From Aspidapion aeneum (taxonomy: Eukaryota > Arthropoda > Insecta > Coleoptera > Brentidae): a DNA stretch of 64,000 nt. The notes beneath the pieces were generated by a model that ran no database searches, was not told the DNA's origin, and was given only the letters and a program-made list of their open reading frames with translations. Shown piece after piece: positions 8,866 through 19,855 of this stretch; position 1 is the stretch's first letter; the number at the start of each line of letters is the position of its first letter. The stretch is taken from assembly GCA_963576565.1 (NCBI GenBank), contig OY755044.1, positions 47,511,134 through 47,575,133 of the forward strand, read 5' to 3'. The position numbers and the translations under genes are program-made.

Positions 8866-11777
8866 TTAGTGCAGGCGCTGTAGGTAGTTGAGTATGCAAA
8901 ATAAGAGGAGCGCACTTTGACAGTGGGTCAAGGATCTGGATGTTGCCAAGCCAGGTTTTGGTCCAATTTTTTTTATCCATCCTCCTCTTATAGTCGTGTT
9001 CGAATTTCTGAAAATTTAACTATGTTGATGCCCTAAAGCCGCAATGACAGAGAAATGAATCAAAAATATTAAAAACCTAAGCTAAAAATAAAATTATATT
9101 AGTTCTTTAAATTTTAGCTGCAAAAACCCCCATACCTCCAAAACCTAAAATTTTTAGGTTTTCTTCAAATTTTCTTAAAAACTAAGCTTCTTAGTGAAAA
9201 ATATGTAATTGTCTTTATTGTAGACAATAAAATTTCCTTTTCAGCGATATACAAGTCAGTGGGGTACGAACAAAGACAAACTCTCCAGCGGCGTCCGTTT
9301 ATTGAGGTAATGCAAAAAAATGAAAAAAAGAAACATACATATTACCTGTTTTCCCCGATTTTATTGAAAACCAAGCTCTCTATTAAATATTGTGTCCTAT
9401 AGTCGGTTGTAGACAATCAAATTTCCTTTTAAACGATGTGTAACAGGGCAGGATTAGTTTTATTTATAACAATTTAGGGCCTTGTTTTACAGGTTTTATC
9501 CAATTTTCTCAAAAACTAAGCTTTTTAGGAAAAAACATATTCCACACTTTATTGTAGAAAATAAAATTCCCTTTTTAATAGTGTATAAGTTTAGTGCAAT
9601 CAGATTAACAGCAAACTCTCCAGCGGCGTCCGTTTTTTTGAGAAAATGTGAAAAAAATTAAAAAACCACATGTTTGTCACAAGTTCTGCCCGATTATCTT
9701 AAAAACCAAGCCCTCTATCAAAAATTGTGCCCTATAGTCGATTATAGACAATAAAAATTCCTTTTAAACGCCGTACCACAAGGTAAGGTTTATCTTCACA
9801 ATACAATTTCACAGGCGTCCGTAAGCAAAATCAATTTTTACAAATCACCAAACAAATTAATTTTGTTACAGGTTTTATCCAATTTTCTTAGAAACTAAGC
9901 TCAATAAAAAAAAGTGTTCTAAAATTTATTGTAAAAAATAAAATTATGTTCGTAAATGGGGAACATTTACAAAATAAATAAATAAAAACATTTTTGTAAC
10001 ATTTTCCAAAAAACCGAGCTCTTTATCAAAAAATGTCTCTTATACTTGATTGTAGAAATTTTTTTTCCTTTTCAACGATGTATAACAAGGTAAGAAAAGT
10101 TTAATTTTTAAAACCTTGGGGACGTCCGTAAATTAAATCAATGTTTAAAAATCACCAAACAAATTAATTTTGGTTCGATTTTTTTTTAAGATTCTTAAAA
10201 TTTGAATCAGTGGCGGTAGTAGGCCATCCCCCCTCACATATCTAACCGTACCTACAAAATTATGGCGCAGGATGTGGAGAAAAGGTGAGTAGTAGGATCA
10301 CCTTTGCTGCTAGAGCCGTACCTAGAATCTTTTTTCGGGGGGAGTTTCATCTTTTTTTTTTTTGTGGAGGAGGGATGGAAGGAAAGGTACAAGGGGTGCA
10401 AAGACTATCAATGCAGATGGCGGGTATATTGTGGTGCTTCATTTGTTAATTTTTAAAAATTTATTTTATTTACAAACGCCCCTGAAGTTTTAAAAATGAA
10501 ATTAATCTTACCAAGTTATATATCATTTAAAAGAAAATTTTATTTTCTATAAATCAGCTGTCAAGCATATTTCTTATAAAAAGCTTAGTTTTTTTGGAAA
10601 ATCGGATGAAACATGTGACAAAAATGCTTTTATTATTTTTTTGTTTTATATGACCCTTATATGTATACGAACTTTGCTGGAGAGTTTGTCATTAACCAAA
10701 TCTCACTGACTTATATATCGGTAAAATGGGAATTTTGTTTTCATCAATAAAGTTTAGAACATTTTCAATTGGGCTTAGTTTTTAAGGAAATTGGATAAAA
10801 CCTGTAAAAAAATTAATTTATTTGTGATTTGTAAAAATTGATTTTATTTACGGACGCCTGTGAGGTTTTAATTTAAAGCTAAATCTCACTTTGTGACACA
10901 GCAGGTAAAAGAAAATTTTATTGTCTACAATCGACTATGTAACACGATTTTTGACAGAAGACTTAGTTTTTAAGGTAATCGGGTAAAACATAAGACAAAC
11001 ATGTGGTTTTTAATTTTTTAAACATTTTCTGAACAAACGGACGCCGCTGGAAAGTTTGGTAATACTCTGCGCTAGCTTATACATAGTTAAAAATATAATT
11101 TTATTTTCTACAATACAATTTAGTGATTTTTAGTGATTTTTCAAAATTGATGTAATTTACGGACGACCCTAAATTGTTATAGATAAAAGTAATCTTACCT
11201 TCTTATACATCGTTTTGAAGGAAATTTCATTGTCTACAATTGACTGTAGGACATAATTTTTGATAGATAGCTTAGTTTTCAAGAAAATCGGTTAAATCAT
11301 GTGATAAACATGTTTCTTGTTTTCATATTTTTACATCACTTCAATTAATGGACGCCGCTGAAGACTTCGTCATTGGTCGTACCTCACAGTAATACAGCAA
11401 ATTTTATTGTCTATAATAAAGGTAATTACATATTTTTCCCTAAGAAGCTTAGTTTTTCAGAAAATTTGAAGAAAACCTCAAAATCGCAGGTTTTGAGGGG
11501 TTTTTGGGGGTTTTGCAGCTAACAAACTAATAAAGATTGGATTTTACACATTTTTGATTAATAATTTCTCTGTCATTGTGGCTTTAAGGCGTCAACTTTG
11601 TTAAATTTTCAGAAATTCGAACACGGCTATAAGAGAAGGGGGGATAAAAAAAATTAGACCAAAACCTGGCTGGAAACATCCAGATCGTTAATCTGCGACC
11701 TTTTGTCAGCTAGAATCCATTGTCAAACTGCGGTCGTCATATTCTGCATACTCAACTACCTACAGCGCCTGCACTAA
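8866..11777. mobile_element. FB2: foldback-like element, complete copy
   Basis: The outer ends are inverted: TTAGTGCAGGCGCTGTAGGT at 8866 and its reverse complement ending at 11777. The outer inverted segment is about 250-300 bp. It is followed on each side by diverged tandem monomers of about 165 bp, often in alternating types. One type carries CCAGCGGCGTCCGTTT, the other GGCGTCCGTAA..AAATCAATTTTTACA. Both types contain TTGTAGACAATAAAATTTCC. The left arm (about 9130-10190) and right arm (about 10446-11480) are close to equal length and face each other across a spacer. No transposase frame is present. No target duplication could be fixed. FB elements of Drosophila have a similar plan, and Helentron-type elements also carry inner tandem repeats, so the class is open. 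Confidence 0.85.
10196..10445. other. FB2 central spacer
   Basis: This single-copy stretch separates the two inverted arms of FB2. It starts with CAGTGGCGGTAGTAGG, which resembles a hAT-type terminal repeat, and contains an internal pair CTAACCGTACCTA / AGAGCCGTACCTAG. It has no coding frame. It may be the true interior or a later small insertion. Confidence 0.5.
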
Positions 11778-11837
11778 CTCGTTTGTTTCGGCTTAGGCGT
11801 TTACGTTTTGGACATATAAATAATTGTCTATATATAT

Positions 11838-12070
11838 ACCGGGTGGGGCAAAAAAAACCGGACAATACATGAATAAACGAGCATCTTTGAAGGGTGCAAT
11901 TTAATTTCGACCGCCATCTTGGATTTTGATATGGCGCGGCGGACCGAAAAAGATATTTAGATAAAACTCTGAATAATTCTCTGCCAAGTGCAGTGTGTCC
12001 CATTAAAATCGATGATATACTTCAAAAGTTATATTGAAAAAAAATTGTCCGGTTTTTTTGCCGCACCCGG
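11838..12070. mobile_element. 233-bp miniature element with TA target duplication
   Basis: The left end CCGGGTGGGGCAAAAAAAA, followed by CCGGACAAT, is matched by the inverted right end ATTGTCCGG TTTTTTTGCCGCACCCGG, about 28-30 bp with one mismatch and a one-base length difference. TA lies directly outside both ends (11836-11837 and 12071-12072). This is the pattern of Tc1/mariner-type non-autonomous elements. The interior holds CGACCGCCATCTTGGATTTT, the complement of an AAGATGGCGG motif seen elsewhere in the window, and no usable frame. Confidence 0.85.
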
Positions 12071-12237
12071 TATACATAGACTAATAATTTCTAAAATACA
12101 ATAAATAATCAAAAATATCTTTGATTTCCATAATATATGCCCAAGAAGAAAGGGTAAAAAAGACGTTGGATGGTTTTTAGATCGAGTGGCGCACTTTTTA
12201 CACCGTAGCGACTACTTAAGTGTTTAATTAATAAAAA

Positions 12238-12533
12238 ATTTTAATTGGCAGAAAACTGTCATTAGCATTAATGTAATTTGATCAAAATCTAATCAACTCG
12301 TGAGTGTCGAACACTATTTTACCTGAAACTTTTATGAACATCGGTTTAGTGGTTTAGGAGCTATCGTGTGACGGAGAGGCAAACGCACACACACAGGCAG
12401 ACATCACGACGATATTGGTAAGATAGGTCAAAATACACCCAAATAACAAATTTTAGGCGTTATCTCAAAAAAAATAGTTTCGTCGAAAATAATACCTTCA
12501 CTACCCATTGCTGCGCGAGCTAGGAAGGTAAAG
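12238..12533 (-). repeat. Dispersed repeat RA, reversed copy
   Basis: On the minus strand it reads from TACCTTCCTAGCTCGCGCAG through TTATTTGGGTGTATTTTGAC to GACAGTTTTCTGCC, matching the copies at 105-470 and 60263-60640. It retains the phrase complementary to GTGGTTTAGGAGCTATCGTG, which copy 1 has lost. Confidence 0.8.
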
Positions 12534-12816
12534 AAATATTTTCAGGGGACCCAAATTTAACCGCAAACCAAAAAATCACTTTCCAATTTTGGCCAAATAG
12601 TTTAAAAAATGGTTTTGAATTTAAGCAGCCAAAATCTTTGAATTTGCCCGACCACTATAAGATTTGGATATTTTTTTATAAAAACTAAAAAATATTCAAC
12701 TTTAGATGCCTTAATATATTTTAAAAAATTACACTCTTTTAAGGCTGGTCTATAATAGTAAAATAAAGATTTTTGCAACCCAGTAAAATGTTCACCATTT
12801 TGGATCCGCCACTCTT

Positions 12817-12969
12817 GAAATAAAAAACGTAAATGAAATAAAATTTCGGACTTCCATTCAGTTTACACTGGATAACGGTTAGAGATACTTACTAACCGAA
12901 ACGTCGTGTTTTAAATTAAATAAAGACAATGGAAGTCCGAAATTTTATTTCATTTACGTTTTTTATTTC
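12817..12969. repeat. Perfect 42-bp inverted repeat around a 69-bp core
   Basis: Positions 12817-12858 and the reverse complement of 12928-12969 are identical (start GAAATAAAAAACGTAAATGA, end ATTTCGGACTTCCATT). The core holds CTTACTAACCGAAACGTCGT and TTAAATTAAATAAAGACAAT, wording typical of the 3' part of an insect retroposon. The direct repeat CCAGTAAAATGTT occurs on both outer sides (12780-12792 and 12969-12981), which could be a target duplication. Confidence 0.85.
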
Positions 12970-13254
12970 CAGTAAAATGTTGTTGGAAAAAAATCTTATA
13001 GCATATACAGGAAGAATTTTTGAAATCGCCCTATATTTGATAAAATTATGCGAATATGGTTTTTGAAGAGGGTGTGGGGGAATGACAGAAGGGGCGATGG
13101 GTGGAAGCAAGGAGGACTACAAAGTAGGAATTAGTAACGTAAAGTAATTATCCGATTGCAAAATGATAATTAATTATCCGCTTGCAAAATGATCTTTAGA
13201 ATATTTTTAAGTTATTATATTATGTTTGTATTCAGGAAATATGTGGAAAATATC

Positions 13255-13311
13255 TAAAAAAATCTTAGCTTCGGGGGGGCCCGAGCCCCCTCCCCCTTAT
13301 ATACGCCACTG
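13255..13311. mobile_element. Solo end of a hAT-like non-autonomous element
   Basis: The right edge CCCCCTTATATACGCCACTG is the inverse of CAGTGGCG..., the common start of many insect hAT-type termini. It is preceded by a C/G-rich run and AAAAAAATCTTAGCTTCGGG. The same combination (AAAAAAATCTAAGGCTTGGG plus a CAGTGGCG end) is found at 63607-63760, so it is one family. The left end of this copy was not located with certainty. Confidence 0.5.
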
Positions 13312-14959
13312 TGTCTATCCATAACAAGTGTGTTGCTTTTACCACAAACGAGTATAATATAGGTAGTTTACATTAAAAGCGTCTAGAGCGACACAAACAT
13401 TTGAGCATAGAGAACTAAATATAATGTAAGATACAAAAAAGCGCAAAGTAATTAAATGAAATTTTTGTTTGTTAATTATTTTTATAAGAAGTACTTCATA
13501 TGCATAATTTTTTTCCTACCACTACACATGAAAATGATGGATTTCACACCATTTTCATCCTCAGAAAACGTTAGATTTCACCTATGGACAAAAACTTTTC
13601 TGCTCATGAAAAAGTACTTTTCGCACATGTATGGAAAATATGTACAATGGCGCTAACTGCCACAATGTTTTTCCGCACATGTGTTGCAAACTATCTTTCC
13701 ACACGTGTGCGGAAAAGCAGTTTCATTTGATTTGTGCAAAATTTAAGACCATTTTTTACAAAAACTAATACAGTTTAACAGGGTTCGTAGGTAAAATAGC
13801 TTACACAAACTTCAAAATTCAAAATTTTTATTAACGCATATAGCATTTACAAATGTCAAAAGATTAAATTAGTTAACAGCAAAATTTAAAATACTCATAA
13901 AAAAACAAAGATAAAATTTAATCAGCCAATAAGTTCTTGAATAAACCACTCTATACAATAACTGGCGATGAATGATGATGGACAACTCGATAGAAAGTTA
14001 CTTTCTTACACTCGCGTGTTGTTTCACTCGGCTAGCGCCTCGTTCACAACATTCACGGTCATGTGAAATTTGTCACTCTCTTTTTTGTCTCTTGTAATAG
14101 ACTATTTTTTTTGTAACCTTACCATATGAATAATAAAGTTACTCATTTCTGACCTTACTAACTAGAAGCCACAAAAAGGGTCCACTTATTTTAAAAAAAA
14201 GAATGAAACTGGGCCTTCTTTCAAGGGCCTTTCCAAATTATTTTTTGTTGTTTAGGGATAAACACACAAGAGATAAAAGTGTCACTGTTTATACCTGGGA
14301 TCAAAAGTGATAAATCAGGGATAAAAAATTAAAATCAAGGATGAAAAGTGATAGGTCAGGAAACACAAACCAGGTTTATAACAGACGTAAATTTAAACTG
14401 CGCATTTGAAATATTTTAGACAAGTCATTTTTATTTGATTAAATAATCGTTTAACCCTATTTTTTATGCACCCCACGCTTTTACCTTAGTCTGTTAAAAG
14501 TCACGTTTGTGTACTTAAAATTTTCTAGTTTTTTATACAGCTAATGAAACCGTTTAACTTAAAACTGTTTACCTATTTTTGAGTTTGATGTTGGGCTCCA
14601 CTCCACTTACCTGTTCCAACTTAATTTCTAAAATCCTAAATTAAAATCAGCCACGTTATATACCCCAAAGTTTTAAATTTGATACAGATATCAGTTGACA
14701 AATGAATTTTGTTTTAAATTAGTTTAAAAATTGTATTGAGTGATCTTAAGGACCACAAAGTAGCAAGTTTGAATCAAATCAATTAATAAATACTTATGAA
14801 AAATTTTGCAGCCGCCATGTTCATTTTTGTAAGTTTCAGTTTCCGTATTTAATACATACTGGTTGATAAATGGGGAATTCCGCCATTTGTTTTTTTTTAA
14901 GATTGATGAAAATAAATTGAGTAGGTGGATTTACTCCGACAATTCCCTCACTCATAAAA
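13312..14959. other. Unassigned AT-rich stretch with a hairpin
   Basis: No gene is supported. An inverted repeat at 13669-13716 (TTTTCCGCACATGTGT and ACACGTGTGCGGAAAA, one mismatch) forms a strong hairpin; shorter versions of the same words (TCGCACATGTATGGAAAAT) precede it. Short frames near 13456-13656 are AT-rich translations without family resemblance. Confidence 0.4.
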
Positions 14960-15130
14960 ATGTCTAGACTAGAGTTTTTCCAAACGTTTTCCGAGTTTGC
15001 CGAACATTTCACGAGTTTCTATGGAAATTGTTCGAGTTTTTTCCGAGTGTTTTCGAACAATTCCTGAGTTTTCCGAAAAAATTTTCAAAGTTTATTCCAA
15101 TATTTCCGAGTTTTTTAAACATTTTTGGAG
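14960..15130. repeat. Degenerate tandem repeat, TTTTTCCGAACATTT family, block 1
   Basis: A unit of about 20 bp, close to GAGTTTTCCGAACATTTTCC, recurs with heavy drift. The two overlapping frames here are repeat translations (FSEFF-like). The second block is at 15880-16450. Confidence 0.7.
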
Positions 15131-15600
15131 TCAATTTTCAATTTCAATTGAATCAATTCAATTCAATTTCAATATATTTATTTACCACATTTTTACATAG
15201 AGATGAGTTTTATACATCATACCCTTAAGTAAGTAAATATATCATGAAATATACATTGCAATGGTTTCTTTGTACCTACATAAATGTAATTAAGCCCATT
15301 TACCGGAATTTAACAAAGTTAAAAAATAACAAAAATAATAATAATTGTGACAAACTTGATGGATTCAGGAAAAAGTTTTTTCTTAATATTTGGTTTAGGG
15401 TTGTTTTTTAGACTAAAAAAAAGTTTAAAACTTTTTTTATAAATAAAAGTAGAAATAAATAAATGCAAAGTAGTTATACTACTACAATGAAAAAAAAACA
15501 AATAATATATAAAACTAAAAAAAAAGTAATGAAATATTCTAGTTAGGTATCTATTTATTTATTATAATTTTGGATAATTTTAAAGTAACCAAGTGCATAT

Positions 15601-15880
15601 TTATTTTTTTAAATAATTTTTTTTGACATTGTGTTTGAGTTCAGATGGTAGCAGGTTATAGAGTTCTTTTCCAATGTATGTATAGCAGCTTTGACCAATT
15701 GTTTTTTGTTTTCTTGGTAGTCTTACTCTATTTTCCACAACAAATTTTGTGTTAGGTATATGTGGGATTTCTGGAAACAGTAGATTATTTTGACCTAGAT
15801 AGAGGACAGAATATTTATAATAGAGTAGTCTTAAACTGAGTAAGTTTGTGCCTTTGTACAAATTTTGAGTTTTTCTAAAC
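15601..15880 (-). pseudogene. 3' relic of a non-LTR retrotransposon ORF
   Basis: Reading the minus strand, a 120-codon frame (15601-15963) starts in the neighbouring degenerate repeat and then enters a stretch ending RVRLPRKQKTIGQSCYTYIG followed by KELYNLLPSELKH. This resembles the conserved tail of many insect LINE reverse transcriptase ORFs, where an RVRT/PR-type phrase precedes GxKLWNSLP-type wording. Catalytic RT motifs are not present. The AT-rich stretch beyond it (15500-15140 in the minus direction) would be the 3' flank. The alternative is a multicopy repeat carrying the same tail. Only the family resemblance supports this call. Confidence 0.45.
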
Positions 15881-16450
15881 ATTTCACAAGTTTTCTTTGA
15901 GCATTTGCTGAGATTTTCGAACATTTTCAGTTTTCCAAACATTTTCCTAGTTTTTCTGAACACTTTTCCAGATTTCCGAAAATGTTCCTAGTTTTTCCGA
16001 GCATTTCCCGAGATTTTTCGAACATTTTGAAAGTTTTCTGAAAATTCTTTGAGTTTTTCTAAACATTTTCCGAGTTTTTCGAAAATTTCCCGAGTTTTTT
16101 TGAACTTTTACAAAGTTTTCTAAACTTTTTTCGAGTTTTTTAAACATTTTCTGTGTTTTTCCGAACATTTTTCCAGTTTTCCAAAAAGTTTCCTATTTTT
16201 TCTGAACATTTTCCGAGGTTTTTCGAATATTTCTAAAGTTTTCTAAGGGTTTTTTGAAGATTTTCCGAAAGTTTCCCCAGTTTTTTAAAACTTTTCTCGA
16301 GTTTTTGCGAACATTTCGCAAGTTTTATGAAAATGTATGTTTTCGAACATTTCCCAAATTTTCCAGACGTTTTCCGGGATTTTCCTGACATTTCCCATGT
16401 TTTCCGAAAATTTCTTGAGTTTTTCCAAAAAATTCCTGAGTTATCCGAAA
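15880..16450. repeat. Degenerate tandem repeat, TTTTTCCGAACATTT family, block 2
   Basis: About 25 drifted units of roughly 20-23 bp made of GAGTTTTTC, CGAACATTTT and CCAAAAATTTCC words. On the minus strand it translates as MFRKTRKMF-like repeats, which is an artefact. It is the same family as 14960-15130. Confidence 0.75.
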
Positions 16451-17244
16451 ATTTTTAGCAACAAGTTCAAGGACTGTATATGTGTTTCTGGCCTTAACTC
16501 TTGGAAGTCAGAAAATATATCTACTTTTTCTTACCTACATATCTATGCCCTCCACTGGGCAAGACGCGTCCACCCCTGATAAAGGTTGCATGTATACTGA
16601 AAGCAGTGACTGAAAGATTTTTCCAAATGATTTTGAATTAAAAGAAATATCGGCAACACTGCACTATGGAGGCAAAAACGCTTCCTCTCTCTTTTTTCCT
16701 ATGTAAATTATTGCATAAGAAAAAAAAGAGAGAGCTAGCATTCCAGTTCATTTGGTTACCTGCTATTACAAAACCAATAGGGAAATCAGCGCCCTCACCG
16801 GTCGTCACCGGCTGGGTTCAAAGGTGCACAGTGCGTGAATTTTATGGTATGCTATTGGCCTAATGTAAATTCACTGTCTGCTATATTATACTCGTTTCTG
16901 GTACAAACAAGCTAGCGGAATTACAGCTTTGACAACTGGATTGAGCACATGCAAAAGTGCATTAATTTTCGTGTAGAATACTGCGAGAAAAACTAAAGTC
17001 TTTTAAATTTATCTACTGTTTTATTCCAGCTGTACATGCAAAACTTGAAAGACAACCCTCGTAATCGGCAAATGCAACATAAAAAAAAGATCTGGATCTT
17101 CTGGATCTGGTAGGTCACAGCAAAATTATTTATTTAGCTTACTTATTATGATTCCTTCCAATGAATAAAATGTGATTGTATAAAAAAATACCAGACTTAT
17201 ACATTAGTACCAGTATTTACTGCAATATAGCATGTATGAAGCCC
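16451..17244. other. Unassigned stretch
   Basis: A 65-codon frame at 16666-16863 contains CTCTCTTTTTTCC and its near-inverse GGAAAAAAGAGAGAG-type words around 16682-16735, forming a weak hairpin. No family is recognised. Nothing else is assignable. Confidence 0.35.
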
Positions 17245-17252
17245 ACTAGTGG

Positions 17253-18091
17253 CAGTGGCGGCTTGTGACAGTAAAGTTTGTGAGTTCTGCCGATAGGGTA
17301 TAAAAAATGCTATTTTTTTACAGTCTCCAGATCACGTGTCTATTATAAAAAGTAAAACATTGCCAAGTTTGGTTTGGCAAAAATTACAATGCCTAGGAAA
17401 AAATTGCGCATAATATGTACTCACCAATGTTTTGCCTGCACGTATTTTCTAGACATCTGAGAACTCGTACTGGTACACTTTTGGGCAGTACTCGAATAAG
17501 TTTGTATACTTAAATGTATTTAAATTTAACTTCACATTTAACTCACTAATATAATTTTTAAATTTTAATTAAACAAACAACAAACACGACCATAACCTCC
17601 CGCAGTCCCGCTCATGCGTTTGGCGTCTTCTAAATATAAATGCACCCACAAACATGCAACGCTGAGCCCGCCCGCCCGGAATTGTACTGGAACTGCAAGT
17701 TTTGCAGCTCTATTTTTGCCTAGATTTCGCTATCTAAACCCATGAGCAAGTGCGGTGCGGGGCGAAGGAAGGGATTCCTAGCCGAGCACAGATCTCGTTA
17801 GCCGCCCAGCTACGTTGTGTTGCAATTTAGCAGCGCAACAATGCCAATAACTTCATTTGACCGACTGTGAAATGCGGCCTTCGGCGACGGCGCGCGGCGT
17901 CATACTCAACACACGTACGTGATTTGAAGGCCTACTATACCAACACCGGACCGAAAATATACTGCTATTCCAATAATTTTAGAAATAAAATAATTATATT
18001 AGAAAAATAGCAGCGGCTGAAAAATAGTCAAATAATGTGAAAATTTTGGGGGTTCTGCAGCTCTGCAGCCCTTATGCACTAGCCGCCCCTG
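17253..18091. mobile_element. 839-bp non-autonomous hAT element with intact 8-bp target duplication
   Basis: The left end CAGTGGCGGCTTGTG (17253) and the right end read inward, CAGGGGCGGCTAGTG (from 18091), form an imperfect 15-bp terminal inverted repeat of the hAT type. ACTAGTGG is found directly outside on both sides, 17245-17252 and 18092-18099, the 8-bp duplication expected of hAT transposition. There is no transposase frame. The interior has an unusually GC-rich block at about 17600-17930 that contrasts with the AT-rich surroundings, plus CTGCAGCTCTGCAG near the right end. Confidence 0.9.
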
Positions 18092-18099
18092 ACTAGTGG

Positions 18100-19855
18100 T
18101 GCTATATTCTTTAAAGTGAACACACATCGTGAAACCCTACCACCCATTGAGCTACCACCAGTATTTACTAAAGGGTCTACAGTGCTAAGTGCTACAATTC
18201 TAGGTTTAAAAGTCTACATTTTGGTTATTTTTCCCGTGAATGCAATAATAAATAATAATAAATAAATGGTTTATTAACAGCAAAATACATTTTTCTGAAA
18301 ATACATGACATCCCAGCTCTAAAACCGGCTGCGAATAAACCATATTACCCCAAATAGTTTTTAATATTTATCTAAATTGTTCATAAATACCTTGGGTGGG
18401 TCATCTTTTTTCGTTGTAAAAAAGACATTATTTCCACACAAAGGTTATAAATAAATAAAAATAATAAAATATTTTGGTTTAACAATGGTAGCCATATTTA
18501 AACCTCCAAACGTCACTAGGAAATGTCGAATAAAAACGGTGTAAGTCAGTGTCAGGTGTCCGCTATATTTTACATGTTAATTTTTTCGACAAGTTAGCGA
18601 AGATTAAACCGATGGTCGATTGTTTTAGTGAATGTGTAATTGAAAAGGGATTCTAATATATCTTGTGCTTTCTACAGTATTTAAATATTGATACGTATTT
18701 AATACGGTAATGCATCTACAGATATAGTTTTAAGTTATTAGTTATTTAGCTTTGAATATTTTTGTATGTAAGTTTTTTTGTCAATCATGGATTATTTCTA
18801 TTGTTTTTCGAACTTTAAACCACCCCACAGGGGTGGTACTACAATTTGAGACTAATTTTATTGGGAATCCTACGACTGCACGGACTAAGTTTCCAAAAAA
18901 TTACATTTGCTTACAATTTGGTTTTTCTTTATTTCTAAAGTTAATTTGAATTTATATGAGATGAAACTCACTGAGAAATGATGACTATCATATTGCACAT
19001 TAGGGTGAACCAAATCTTTGCAGTTATTTGACCTGTGAGTATTAAAAAAATACACTTAAACCGGTCGGTATCAAGTCTATAGACTTGATACTTAAACCCG
19101 ATTTGCAATACTAAGTCTTAAGGTCTTAGTAAATACTGGTGTACGGGTTTCGAAACCTATTTGACCACAAGCTTTGAAACCCAAGTGTGCAGCGTGTTAA
19201 AACCTTTCCGAACAAGGTATCACTTCGGCTGCCCAAAAGTAAAACGAAATAACTAAGAATTTTGGAAGAATTGAGTTTTTCTTAAATTTAGGCGACAAAT
19301 CCATGGTTGTTTAAATAGGACATCGTGAATAGTAATTAAAAAAATTATACCTATATCGCTTCATTTAACAAACGTACTCGTGCCCTAACTTCCTGTCTGT
19401 GATTATACACACACCTTTCCTTGTTCGAACTTTTCATCCGTGCTAAAAAAGTTAAAGGAAGTTGGCTAGATTGGTTAAGTATGTACACTGCACCTTCAAC
19501 ATTTGTAGATTTGTGTATTAATGGCTCTGTCCCTTTCCGTTCTAGGTAGAATCTAGATACTTTTGACTATTGTTTCCATATCCGCAGAAGCTTGGAGAAA
19601 AAAAGCGGCTATTATGTAAAAGTTTAAAATTTGGACAATTTTTCACCAGCTCCTCTGTGGTGGTCACAGAATCATAGACATGACAGTTTTACATAAGTAT
19701 CTTTAAAAAGAAGTTTGAAGGTCACCGAACGATTATTGATTTTTTTCAAATCATACCAATACTAGGTTTTATACCAGCAATATGTGTTGCTAAATCCCGT
19801 TAAAATCAGTTACAAAATGCTGTTTCTTATCGAGCCTTATGACCTTTAAAAATAA
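18100..19855. other. Unassigned AT-rich stretch with a flanked palindrome
   Basis: No gene is supported. The 65-codon frame at 18752-18949 has no family resemblance. The palindrome at 19055-19098 is listed separately. Confidence 0.4.
19055..19098. repeat. 22-bp perfect palindrome between 8-bp direct repeats
   Basis: The palindrome occupies 19069-19090 with half-site TATCAAGTCTA. CTTAAACC occurs at 19055-19062 and again at 19091-19098, so the palindrome plus six bases (GGTCGG) lies between direct repeats, much like the structure at 7028-7067. Confidence 0.8.
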
